Origin: Comamonadaceae bacterium
GTDB taxonomy: Bacteria; Pseudomonadota; Gammaproteobacteria; Burkholderiales; Burkholderiaceae
Direction of reading: 5' to 3'
NCBI GenBank assembly: GCA_947377705.1
Contig: CANCGU010000106.1
Coordinates: forward strand, 1-8,794
Length of the DNA stretch: 8,794 nucleotides
The translations under genes and the position numbers were made by a program. Positions within the stretch are counted from its first letter, which is position 1. Each line of letters opens with the position of its first letter. Positions 1 through 6,602 of this stretch are shown here, one piece after another. Under the pieces are notes generated by a model. That model was not told where the DNA came from, did no database searches, and saw only the letters and a program-made list of their open reading frames with translations.

Positions 1-635
1 GCCCGAACAACCGAATTCACCCGCACTACGGCGTGTTCTCTCCCGTGCGCGGCGAATACGTCGACTTGGTGGCCACCACACCGATACGCGACAAAAGCTT
101 GGCATTTGACATTGGGGTGGGCACGGGCGTGCTGTCAGCGGTGTTAGCCAAACGCGGTGTGCAGCACATCATTGCGACTGACCAAGACCCACGCGCCCTC
201 GCCTGCGCCCGCGAAAACCTGCAACGCTTGCAACGCCTCGACAAAGTCGAGTTGGTACAAACCGATTTATTCCCAGAGGGCAAGGCGCCCTTGATTGTGT
301 GTAACCCACCGTGGGTGCCCGCCCGCCCTAGCTCGCCCATTGAGCATGCGGTGTACGACGAAGGAAGTCGGATGCTGCGTGGCTTCTTGAGTGGTCTGCG
401 CGCGCACTTGACACCGAATGGCGAAGGCTGGCTCATCTTGTCCGATTTGGCCGAGCACCTAGGGCTACGCACCCGCGAAGAATTGTTATGTTGGATCAGC
501 GAAGCAGGCTTGCAACTGCTGGGTCGCCACGACATCAAACCACGTCACGGCAAAGCCACCGACGACACCGACCCGCTGCACACCGCGCGTGCCAAAGAAC
601 TTACTTCTTTGTGGCGCCTCGGTAGCGCTGCTTGA
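1..635 (+). CDS. Class I SAM-dependent methyltransferase, HemK/PrmC-like (5' end outside window)
   Basis: The reading frame is open to the left edge (first whole codon at base 3), so the true start lies outside the window; the GTG at 33 is an internal Val codon, and the residues before it (PNNRIHPHYG) continue a typical pre-motif segment. Motif I of the Rossmann SAM-binding fold, DIGVGTG, is at 108-128, followed by the acidic strand-2 region ATDQDP. The catalytic-loop motif NPPW at 303-314 is the N-P-P-[YFW] signature of N-directed methyltransferases acting on glutamine or adenine (PrmC/HemK, RsmC, TrmN6 type). The substrate cannot be read from the sequence; PrmC itself is less likely because the region after NPPW does not look like canonical PrmC. 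The gene ends in TGA at 633-635, inside the 3' end of the convergent hydrolase gene. No terminator is visible. Confidence 0.88.
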   Translation, partial: PNNRIHPHYGVFSPVRGEYVDLVATTPIRDKSLAFDIGVGTGVLSAVLAKRGVQHIIATDQDPRALACARENLQRLQRLDKVELVQTDLFPEGKAPLIVCNPPWVPARPSSPIEHAVYDEGSRMLRGFLSGLRAHLTPNGEGWLILSDLAEHLGLRTREELLCWISEAGLQLLGRHDIKPRHGKATDDTDPLHTARAKELTSLWRLGSAA

Positions 636-1506
636 GCCAAGGCCAAAAGCCACGCTCTTTTTCTTCGCGGCGTTCTTTGGCCGCAGCCGACTCCACCGCA
701 ACAGGCGCTTGACTGAGCGCCTGCAATACAAATGCACACACGTCAGGGTTGAACGGGGCTGGGTGGTGGGCACCCGGCACTTCTAGCACTTGGCATTGGG
801 GCAATTCACGCGTCATCACACGCACCTGCTCCATAGGGCAAACGCCCGATTCGCTCCCATGAATCAATCGCACAGGGCCTTTGAAGTGGCTCAACAAATG
901 CCCGAAATTCATGCCTTTCCAGTCTTTGCGATAAGGCAAATCAAAGTGCGAAGGCGTTTGCACGGCCAGCACGGCACCCAAGCTCACATTGAACTGAGCG
1001 GCCATGTCTTCGGGAGGCGGTAAGCGACCTTCCACTTTCATGCCGTCGTACAAGCCGTAAATCGACATCCATGGCAAATTCAAGCCAATGTCGTTGAACA
1101 CCAAGCCGTCAATGCGAATGCCCGCTTCGTTGGCTAAGTACATCGCCAAAATGCCGCCCATGCTGGTGCCCAGCACTTCAAAGCGCGTCACGGGCACGCT
1201 GGCCCGCATGATCACTTGCTGAATGAACTGCACCGCATCCGCCAAATACACCTGCATGGTGTACCCCTCGTCGCCCGGCAACGGGCTAGAGTCACCGCGG
1301 CCGCAATGGTCGAGACTGATGATGCGCAGCCCACGCAAGCCCTCGGCAGACTGCAACAAAGGGTCAAACGTGGCGCGGGTTTCTAACAAGCCAGGCAAAC
1401 ACAGCAGCACATGCGCACTGTTGGGATCGCCAGCTTCGCTGTAAGCCAAATGACGGTTGGCCTTGGGCAGCGGATAAACGAGGGATGGAAATTTAGAAAG
1501 AGGCAT
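601..1506 (-). CDS. Alpha/beta hydrolase fold protein (acid residue apparently missing)
   Basis: A 301-residue alpha/beta hydrolase, probably cytoplasmic because no signal peptide is seen. The oxyanion-hole region is LCLPG (35-39), the strand-4 turn is LDHCGRGDS (65-73), and the nucleophile elbow is GTSMG with Ser115. The catalytic His is His247 or His248 in PGAHHPAPF. The segment where relatives have a Ser-Asp pair after strand 7 reads HGSESGVCP, so Gly221 (codon at 844-846) stands where the usual Asp is expected; Asp139 in FNDIG after strand 6 could be an alternative acid. Residues about 272-301 form a charged Lys/Arg/Glu-rich tail. The ATG at 1504-1506 has only a distant AGGA upstream, which lies inside an inverted repeat. 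The last 35 bp overlap the convergent methyltransferase gene. Substrate unknown; an esterase, lipase-like enzyme or a non-catalytic homologue are all possible. Confidence 0.9.
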   Translation of the reverse strand: MPLSKFPSLVYPLPKANRHLAYSEAGDPNSAHVLLCLPGLLETRATFDPLLQSAEGLRGLRIISLDHCGRGDSSPLPGDEGYTMQVYLADAVQFIQQVIMRASVPVTRFEVLGTSMGGILAMYLANEAGIRIDGLVFNDIGLNLPWMSIYGLYDGMKVEGRLPPPEDMAAQFNVSLGAVLAVQTPSHFDLPYRKDWKGMNFGHLLSHFKGPVRLIHGSESGVCPMEQVRVMTRELPQCQVLEVPGAHHPAPFNPDVCAFVLQALSQAPVAVESAAAKERREEKERGFWPWLKQRYRGATKK

Positions 1507-1583
1507 AACTAGGGTTCATCCTAGTCTATGGATGCTGAATAATTAAAAATAGCACCTTTTATGAAATAGACGACGATCAGGCC
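1507..1583. promoter_or_regulatory. Divergent AT-rich intergenic control region
   Basis: These 77 bases lie between the start codons of the hydrolase (-) and the ABC ATPase (+), so promoters for both should be here or nearby. The centre (about 1538-1563) is clearly AT-rich compared with the flanking coding DNA. I cannot choose convincing -35/-10 pairs on either strand. The ABC gene has only a weak CAGG-type ribosome-binding site just before its ATG. An inverted repeat sits at the hydrolase end. Confidence 0.5.
1508..1525. repeat. Perfect inverted repeat next to hydrolase start codon
   Basis: ACTAGG (1508-1513), a 6-nt spacer, then CCTAGT (1520-1525) form a perfect 6-bp dyad. On the minus strand it ends one base before the hydrolase ATG and includes the only AGGA that could serve as its ribosome-binding site. 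It could act as a protein operator or as an RNA hairpin covering the translation start. There is no T-tract, so it is not a terminator. Confidence 0.5.
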
Positions 1584-2174
1584 ATGTCCACCCCCTCCGC
1601 CTCTTTGATTCGAGTCCAAAACCTCACCCACGGCCCCATCACCCATCTGACCTTCACTTGGCCCGCTGGCGTGAGCTGGGTGTGTGGTGACGAGGGCAAA
1701 GGCAAAACGACCTTGCTGCGTTTGCTGGCGGGTGTCGTGCAGCCGGACGTTGGCACAGTGGCCCTCCCCTCAGGGGGTGTATTTTGGGTCGACCTACAAA
1801 GCCCCGCACACGACGCCATCACTGTGCAAGCGTGCTGGAATGACTTGCGCAAGCAGTATCCACACTGGAATGACGAGGTGCTGAGTGACTTGGCAGAAGC
1901 GATGGATATGCACACGCACCGTGAAAAGCAATTGCACATGCTGTCCGCAGGCAGTCGCCGCAAAGTCATGGTGGTCGCCGCCTTGGCATCGGGCGCAGCG
2001 GTTACGCTGCTGGACCAGCCCTTCGCCGCGCTCGACTTGCGGTCTGTCCAAATCATCCAAGCGTTTTTGAGCGAAGCCGCAGAGCACCCACATCGGGCGT
2101 GGATCGTCGCCGACTACGAACCGCCCAGCGATGTGCCGTTGGCTTGCGTGTTGAACTTAGACACGCACTCATAA
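1584..2174 (+). CDS. Small orphan ABC ATP-binding protein with degenerate catalytic residues
   Basis: A 196-residue single nucleotide-binding domain with no membrane segment. Walker A is GDEGKGKTT (35-43), a Q-loop Gln is likely Gln72, the signature motif is LSAGS (120-124), Walker B is VTLLDQP (140-146) and the D-loop is FAALD (147-151). Two residues deviate. The catalytic Glu after the Walker B Asp is Gln145 (codon CAG at 2016-2018), and where the switch His is expected the sequence reads IVADYE (174-179), with no His. Glu-to-Gln at this position typically gives ATP binding with little hydrolysis in other ABC proteins. At 196 residues it is short for a transporter ATPase but near the size of CcmA-like domains. 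No permease or substrate-binding protein lies next to it. It is bounded by a divergent intergenic region and a terminator, so it is probably monocistronic. Transport, regulatory or structural roles are all open. Confidence 0.85.
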   Translation: MSTPSASLIRVQNLTHGPITHLTFTWPAGVSWVCGDEGKGKTTLLRLLAGVVQPDVGTVALPSGGVFWVDLQSPAHDAITVQACWNDLRKQYPHWNDEVLSDLAEAMDMHTHREKQLHMLSAGSRRKVMVVAALASGAAVTLLDQPFAALDLRSVQIIQAFLSEAAEHPHRAWIVADYEPPSDVPLACVLNLDTHS

Positions 2175-2185
2175 ATTTCGGGCGT

Positions 2186-2213
2186 AAAAAAGGCGCTGTC
2201 GCCAGCGCCTTTT
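2186..2213. terminator. Bidirectional intrinsic terminator
   Basis: AAAAGGCGCT (2188-2197) and AGCGCCTTTT (2204-2213) form a perfect 10-bp stem with a 6-base loop, whose core is GC-rich. A run of A on the left (2186-2191) and T on the right (2210-2213) give a U-tract for either strand. It lies 11 bases after the ABC ATPase stop codon and 24 bases after the aspS stop codon on the other strand, so it should end both convergent transcripts. Confidence 0.9.
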
Positions 2214-2237
2214 CGTCTGCACCTCAGTGCCAAGGTA

Positions 2238-4049
2238 TTAAGCCTTGACTGCGTCCAAATTGCGCAAGCGAATGTGCAATTCGCGCAACTGCTTCTCATC
2301 CACAGGGCTGGGTGCTTGGGTGAGCAAACACTGAGCGCGTTGGGTCTTGGGGAAGGCAATCACGTCGCGGATGGATTCAGCGCCGGTCATCAAGGTGACG
2401 ATGCGGTCCAAACCGAAGGCCAAGCCGCCGTGTGGAGGCGCGCCGTATTGCAAGGCATCGAGCAAGAAGCCGAATTTGAGCTGGGCTTCTTCGGGCGTGA
2501 TCTTCAAAGCGTCAAACACTTTTTGTTGCACGTCAGCGCGGTGGATACGCACCGAGCCGCCGCCCATTTCCCAGCCGTTCAACACCATGTCGTAGCCTTT
2601 GGAGATGCACTTCTCAGGCGCGGTGACCATCCAGTCTTCGTGGCCGTCTTTGGGTGCCGTGAAGGGGTGGTGCACGGCGGTGTAGCGCTGGCTTTCGTCG
2701 TCGAACTCGAACATGGGGAAGTCAACCACCCACATCGGCGCCCAACGGTCTTCAAACAAACCGTTCTTCTTGCCAAACTCGCTGTGGCCAATCTTGATGC
2801 GCAACGCACCGATGGCGTCGTTGACGATTTTGGCTTTGTCGGCGCCGAAGAAAATCAGGTCACCGTTTTGTGCGCCGCTGCGCTCCAGCACAGCATTGAG
2901 GGCCGCGTCGTGGATGTTTTTGACGATGGGTGACTGCAAACCATCACGGCCGTTGGACAAGTCGTTGACGCGAATGTAGGCCAAGCCCTTCGCACCGTAG
3001 ATCTTGACGAACTCAGTGTAGGCGTCGATCTCACCACGGCTGATGCCGCCGCCTTCGACGGAGCCGTGAGGCACGCGCAAGGCCACCACACGGCCGCCTT
3101 TCATATTGGCAGCGCCTGAGAACACTTTGAAGTCCACATCGCCCATGACATCGGTCACTTCGGTGAACTGCAGTTTCACGCGCAGGTCAGGCTTGTCAGA
3201 GCCGTAGATGTGCATGGCATCTTGGTAAGTCATGACAGGGAACTCGCCGAGGTCCACGCCAATGGTGTTTTGGAACACGCGTTTGATCATGCCTTGGAAC
3301 ATGTCGCGGATTTCTTCCTCGCTCAAGAACGAGGTTTCAATATCAATTTGGGTGAATTCAGGTTGACGGTCAGCGCGCAAGTCTTCGTCGCGGAAGCACT
3401 TGGTGATTTGGTAGTAACGGTCATAGCCCGCCACCATCAACAATTGTTTGAACAACTGAGGCGATTGTGGCAACGCAAAGAAGTGACCATCGTGCACACG
3501 ACTTGGCACGAGGTAGTCGCGCGCGCCTTCGGGTGTGCTCTTGGTGAGCATGGGGGTTTCGATGTCCACAAAGCCGTTTTCGTCCAAGTACTTGCGCACT
3601 TCCATGGACACTTTGTAGCGAAGCATCAGGTTGTTTTGCATGTACGGGCGGCGCAAGTCGAGCACGCGGTGCGTGAGGCGTGTGGTCTCAGACAGGTTGT
3701 CGTCGTCAATTTGGAACGGAGGTGTGACCGACTCGTTCAACACGATGAGTTCGTGGCACAGCACTTCAATCTTGCCGCTCTTCAGGCCTTCGTTGGTCGT
3801 GCCATCTGGACGGGCGCGCACCAAGCCTTTGACTTGGATACAAAACTCGTTGCGCACGTTTTCAGCCACTTTGAACATCTCGGGGCGGTCGGGGTCGCAC
3901 ACCACTTGTACATAGCCTTCGCGGTCACGCAAGTCGATGAAGATCACGCCGCCGTGGTCACGGCGACGGTTGACCCAGCCGCACAGGCTCACAGTTTGGC
4001 CATTGAGGGCTTCGGTCACAAGACCGCAGTAGTGGGAACGCATTGCCAT
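2238..4049 (-). CDS. aspS: Aspartyl-tRNA synthetase, bacterial type, probably non-discriminating
   Basis: A 603-residue class II synthetase that charges tRNA-Asp with aspartate in the cytoplasm. The N-terminal OB-fold anticodon-binding domain contains [10 protein letters not shown] (25-34). Motif 1 is around [20 protein letters not shown] (161-180), motif 2 includes [17 protein letters not shown] (218-234), the GAD insertion lies at about 280-430, and motif 3 is [11 protein letters not shown] (541-551). His32 and Gly83 (in RARPDGTTN) occupy positions where the discriminating E. coli enzyme has Leu and Lys; His/Gly there is known from non-discriminating AspRS, which also makes Asp-tRNA-Asn for GatCAB. 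The length is normal. The ATG at 4047-4049 is preferred over the one 6 bases downstream because AGAG lies 9 bases before it. It begins 2 bases after the DUF502 stop and is the last gene of the fmdB-led operon. Confidence 0.98.
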   Translation of the reverse strand: MAMRSHYCGLVTEALNGQTVSLCGWVNRRRDHGGVIFIDLRDREGYVQVVCDPDRPEMFKVAENVRNEFCIQVKGLVRARPDGTTNEGLKSGKIEVLCHELIVLNESVTPPFQIDDDNLSETTRLTHRVLDLRRPYMQNNLMLRYKVSMEVRKYLDENGFVDIETPMLTKSTPEGARDYLVPSRVHDGHFFALPQSPQLFKQLLMVAGYDRYYQITKCFRDEDLRADRQPEFTQIDIETSFLSEEEIRDMFQGMIKRVFQNTIGVDLGEFPVMTYQDAMHIYGSDKPDLRVKLQFTEVTDVMGDVDFKVFSGAANMKGGRVVALRVPHGSVEGGGISRGEIDAYTEFVKIYGAKGLAYIRVNDLSNGRDGLQSPIVKNIHDAALNAVLERSGAQNGDLIFFGADKAKIVNDAIGALRIKIGHSEFGKKNGLFEDRWAPMWVVDFPMFEFDDESQRYTAVHHPFTAPKDGHEDWMVTAPEKCISKGYDMVLNGWEMGGGSVRIHRADVQQKVFDALKITPEEAQLKFGFLLDALQYGAPPHGGLAFGLDRIVTLMTGAESIRDVIAFPKTQRAQCLLTQAPSPVDEKQLRELHIRLRNLDAVKA

Positions 4050-4051
4050 TT

Positions 4052-4684
4052 TTAGTTTCTCTTTTCTTTGAGTGCGGGGACGCTGGGAGAGACAGCGCCC
4101 ATGGAAATTACATAAGTCAAAGCTTCGTCAACGCTGAGATCGAGCTCAATGACATCAGCCTTGGGAACCAGCAAAAAGTAGCCGCTGGTGGGGTTGGGTG
4201 TGGTGGGCACGTAGATGCTCAAAAACTCACCATCCAGCTTGCTGGCCACTTCACCCATGGGTGTGCCAGTTTGAAAAGCGATGGTCCATGTACCGCTGTG
4301 GGGGTACTGCACCAGCAAGGCTTTGCGAAAGGCATTGCCACCATCGGAAAACAAGGTGTCTGACACCTTCTTCACGCTGGAGTAAATCGACTTGACGATT
4401 GGGATTTGGTTCAGCAAACGGTCCCACTGCCTCATCCACCAACGACCGGCCACGTTAGACACCAACGCGCCTGTCAACAACAACACCAACACCAGCAAGA
4501 TCACGCCCAAGCCTGGCACATGGTCGAGCCAGTAAATCATGTCGGGTGAGACCAAGTGCAGTTTGGTCAGCGTGCCAAGAAACGCGCTGTCCAGTGAACC
4601 CACCAGCCAGCTCAACACCGCCACGGTGATGACCAAAGGCGTCCAGACCAAGAGGCCTGCGAGCAGGTATTTTTTTATCGGCAT
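4052..4684 (-). CDS. DUF502 family two-TM membrane protein
   Basis: A 210-residue inner-membrane protein of the DUF502 family. Two hydrophobic helices are clear: about 7-29, after a short basic MPIKK start, and about 57-78. A soluble C-terminal domain follows. Family-typical stretches are [16 protein letters not shown] (92-107) and [13 protein letters not shown] (162-174). The family is widespread in bacteria and includes the plant COV1-like proteins; no biochemical function is established. The ATG at 4682-4684 has AGGG 5 bases upstream, a good ribosome-binding site. The gene begins 24 bases after the zinc-ribbon gene and stops 2 bases before aspS, so the three are almost certainly co-transcribed. 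The link to aspS may be one of position only. Confidence 0.93.
   Translation of the reverse strand: MPIKKYLLAGLLVWTPLVITVAVLSWLVGSLDSAFLGTLTKLHLVSPDMIYWLDHVPGLGVILLVLVLLLTGALVSNVAGRWWMRQWDRLLNQIPIVKSIYSSVKKVSDTLFSDGGNAFRKALLVQYPHSGTWTIAFQTGTPMGEVASKLDGEFLSIYVPTTPNPTSGYFLLVPKADVIELDLSVDEALTYVISMGAVSPSVPALKEKRN
4059..4062 (-). promoter_or_regulatory. Ribosome-binding site of aspS
   Basis: AGAG on the minus strand lies 9 bases before the ATG at 4049 and inside the last codons of the DUF502 gene. It is too far (15 bases) from the alternative ATG at 4043, so it decides the start. Its position inside the upstream gene suggests translational coupling. Confidence 0.5.
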
Positions 4685-4708
4685 GAAGACCCTAGTGGTA
4701 TTGAAAAA

Positions 4709-5035
4709 TCAGTGGCAAGCGCAGCCCGTGGCGCAGCCGCCCGATGCGGCAGGACTGCCAGACGAGGTATCAGCGCTGCTGCTGGCCGAGGCGCTGTCAC
4801 TGGCCGTGGCAGCCGTGCCCGCTACAGCGGCAGGAGCCGATGTGCCGCCGGAGCCACCTTTGAAATCGGTGGCATACCAACCCGAGCCTTTGAGCTGAAA
4901 GCCCGCAGCGGTGAGTTGTTTAGAAAACGTGGGTTTGCCACACGCTGGACAGTCGGTCAGCGGGGCATCTGAGATTTTTTGCAGGACGTCCTTGGCATGG
5001 CCGCAGGACCCGCATTTGTAGGCATAAATGGGCAT
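4709..5035 (-). CDS. FmdB-family zinc-ribbon protein
   Basis: A 108-residue protein that starts MPIYAYKCGSCG, the standard opening of FmdB-type putative regulators. Cys8/Cys11 and Cys29/Cys32 form a C4 zinc ribbon, followed by the family motif GSGWYATDFK (50-59). Residues about 61-100 are a low-complexity Gly/Ala/Ser linker, and the protein ends in a Cys/His cluster, GGCATGCACH (Cys101, Cys105, Cys107, His108). A longer reading from 5077 is rejected: it would start upstream of the TATAAT box, while the ATG at 5033-5035 fits a leader of about 20 bases. There is no strong ribosome-binding site. The family is named after a protein linked to amidase expression in Methylophilus, but its molecular role is uncertain. 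First gene of the operon with DUF502 and aspS. Confidence 0.92.
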   Translation of the reverse strand: MPIYAYKCGSCGHAKDVLQKISDAPLTDCPACGKPTFSKQLTAAGFQLKGSGWYATDFKGGSGGTSAPAAVAGTAATASDSASASSSADTSSGSPAASGGCATGCACH

Positions 5036-5062
5036 GGCGAGACGGATTCGGTAAAACCCTGA

Positions 5063-5089
5063 ATTATAGGCGCCCAAGCCCTATTTCAA
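5063..5089 (-). promoter_or_regulatory. Promoter of the fmdB-DUF502-aspS operon
   Basis: On the minus strand a perfect -10 TATAAT (5063-5068) is preceded by TTGAAA (5084-5089) at a 15-base spacing. Transcription would start near 5056, giving a leader of about 20 bases. The -35 TTGAAA and the bases CCTATAAT partly resemble heat-shock (sigma-32) promoters, which use TTGAAA and a C-rich -10. A housekeeping sigma-70 reading with a slightly short spacer is equally possible. Confidence 0.7.
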
Positions 5090-5091
5090 GG

Positions 5092-5122
5092 GGCAATGAC
5101 CACCGAGCGCGCGCTCATTGCC
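5092..5122. repeat. Inverted repeat upstream of operon promoter
   Basis: GGCAATGA (5092-5099) and TCATTGCC (5115-5122) are perfect 8-bp complementary arms around 15 bases. Within the loop and right arm lies a second perfect palindrome, GAGCGCGCGCTC (5105-5116). The element starts 3 bases upstream of the TTGAAA box and 15 bases after the symporter stop. It may be an operator for the fmdB operon, or an RNA hairpin ending the symporter transcript, although no T-tract follows. Confidence 0.55.
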
Positions 5123-5136
5123 ACGCTAGGCTAGGT

Positions 5137-6582
5137 TTAGGTTGCACCCACCAGCTTGTGGTGGCTGCCATGGGCGTTGCGAATGGCTTGGGGCCCCAAA
5201 GAACCCAACACCATGCCCGTCAAACTGGCCAACACCCCCGCCAGTTGCGCAGGAAACTCGTCGCCAGCGGGTGTCGCAAGGAACAAGCCCCAGGTGAGTA
5301 GGCCCAGCACCAAGGCAAAGATCGCGCCCTGCGTGGTGGCACGCTTCCAGTACAGGCCAAACGTGAGCGGCACAAACGCACCCACCAAGGGCACTTGATA
5401 GGCACCCGACACCATTTCGTAAATCGAGGTGCCTTGCATGCGAATGGCATAGCCCAAGACCAACATGCTGAATACCAACACCGTCACGCGCATGGCGCGC
5501 AGCTCTTGCTTGTCGCTTTGATGGGGATGAAATTGACGCCAAATGTTTTCGGTGAAAGTCACGCTAGGCGCGAGCAAGGTGGCCGAAGCACATGATTTGA
5601 TGGCCGACAGCAAGGCGCCGAAAAACAGCACTTGCATGACAAACGGCATCTGCGTCATCACCAAAGTGGGCAGCACCTTTTGGGGGTCATCGGCCATGAG
5701 TGCTGCGGCTTGCTCGGGCATGATGATCATCGCGCTGACCACCAAAAACATAGGCACAAACGCAAACAAGATGTAGCAAATGCCACCGATCACGGGACCG
5801 TGCGTGGCGGCCTTGATACTGTTAGCGGACATGACGCGCTGAAACACGTCTTGCTGTGGAATCGACCCCAACATGATGGTGATGGCCGAGGCAAAGAAGA
5901 ACAACACGTCTTTGGTGTTGGGCTCGGGCCAAAACTTAAACATGTCTTGGCTGATCGCCAGCGCAATCACCTTGTCCGCACCCCCGGCTTGGCCCGAGGC
6001 AAACACCGCCAAGATCGACAAACCCACCACCAAGATGATCATTTGGATGAAGTCGGTGATGGCCACCGACCACATGCCACCAAACAAGGTGTAGGCCAAG
6101 ATGGACACCACGCCAATGACCATGCCCAGCTCCATGCTGACCACGCCATCGGACAAGAGGTTGAACACCAGCCCCAGAGCCGTGACCTGCGCCGACACCC
6201 AACCGAGGTAGCTGACCATGATGATGAGCGAGCACACCACCTCCACCACGCGGCCGTAGCGCTCACGGAAGTAGTCGCTGATGGTGAGCAGCGTCATGCG
6301 GTAGAGCTTACCCGCGAAGAACAGGCCGACAAAGATGAGACAAAAGCCCGCACCAAACGGGTCTTCCACCACGCCGTGCAAACCACCGTTCACAAACTTA
6401 GCAGGAATGCCCAGCACTGTTTCCGAGCCAAACCAAGTGGCAAACGTGGTGGTGACGATCATGGCCATAGGCAGGTGGCGGCCTGCGATGGCGAAATCAG
6501 CCGAGTTTTGAACGCGCTTGGCAGCCATCAAACCAATGGCGATGGTGACCAGCAAATAGACGATGACGAGTGTGAGCAGCAC
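5137..6582 (-). CDS. Sodium:solute symporter (SSS family)
   Basis: A 481-residue polytopic inner-membrane protein with about 12-13 hydrophobic segments, typical in length for the SSS family. Recognisable parts are FATWFGSETVLG (47-58), DPFGAGFCL (74-82), YTLFGGMWSV (164-173), MLGSIPQQDVFQRVMSA (237-253) and SAIKSCASATLLAPS (326-340). The last is the helix that in the LeuT fold carries the Na2-site Ser residues; Ser330 and Ser333 are candidates. It should couple Na+ entry to uptake of an organic solute, but the substrate cannot be predicted. The start is GTG (6580-6582), with GGAG at 6590-6593 giving a 7-base spacing. It begins 20 bases after the ubiB stop and is probably the distal gene of that operon. 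It ends about 100 bases before fmdB. Confidence 0.92.
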   Translation of the reverse strand: MLLTLVIVYLLVTIAIGLMAAKRVQNSADFAIAGRHLPMAMIVTTTFATWFGSETVLGIPAKFVNGGLHGVVEDPFGAGFCLIFVGLFFAGKLYRMTLLTISDYFRERYGRVVEVVCSLIIMVSYLGWVSAQVTALGLVFNLLSDGVVSMELGMVIGVVSILAYTLFGGMWSVAITDFIQMIILVVGLSILAVFASGQAGGADKVIALAISQDMFKFWPEPNTKDVLFFFASAITIMLGSIPQQDVFQRVMSANSIKAATHGPVIGGICYILFAFVPMFLVVSAMIIMPEQAAALMADDPQKVLPTLVMTQMPFVMQVLFFGALLSAIKSCASATLLAPSVTFTENIWRQFHPHQSDKQELRAMRVTVLVFSMLVLGYAIRMQGTSIYEMVSGAYQVPLVGAFVPLTFGLYWKRATTQGAIFALVLGLLTWGLFLATPAGDEFPAQLAGVLASLTGMVLGSLGPQAIRNAHGSHHKLVGAT

Positions 6583-6589
6583 GGGTCAA

Positions 6590-6593
6590 CTCC
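6590..6593 (-). promoter_or_regulatory. Ribosome-binding site of the symporter
   Basis: GGAG on the minus strand, 7 bases before the GTG at 6582, supports the non-ATG start. It lies in the 20-base gap after ubiB. Confidence 0.6.
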
Positions 6594-6602
6594 GCAATGT
6601 GT

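Noticed and set aside
1493..1519. Tiny upstream reading frame (ATG at 1519, MNPSYASF then stop) overlapping the hydrolase start on the minus strand
   Set aside because: Only eight codons, no ribosome-binding site of its own, and expected by chance; it would matter only if conserved in relatives.
2231..2247. Weak dyad CAAGG...CCTTG across the aspS stop codon
   Set aside because: Only 5 bp with a 7-base loop and no T-tract; the strong terminator at 2186-2213 already explains transcript ending.
3210..4055. Plus-strand open frame opposite aspS (281 codons)
   Set aside because: Entirely antisense to a highly conserved synthetase gene; the His/Val-rich translation has no recognisable domain and the frame follows from codon bias.
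5036..5077. Longer N-terminus for the FmdB-like protein starting at 5077
   Set aside because: The extension would begin upstream of the TATAAT box, and the family reliably starts at MPIYAYKC, here at 5035.
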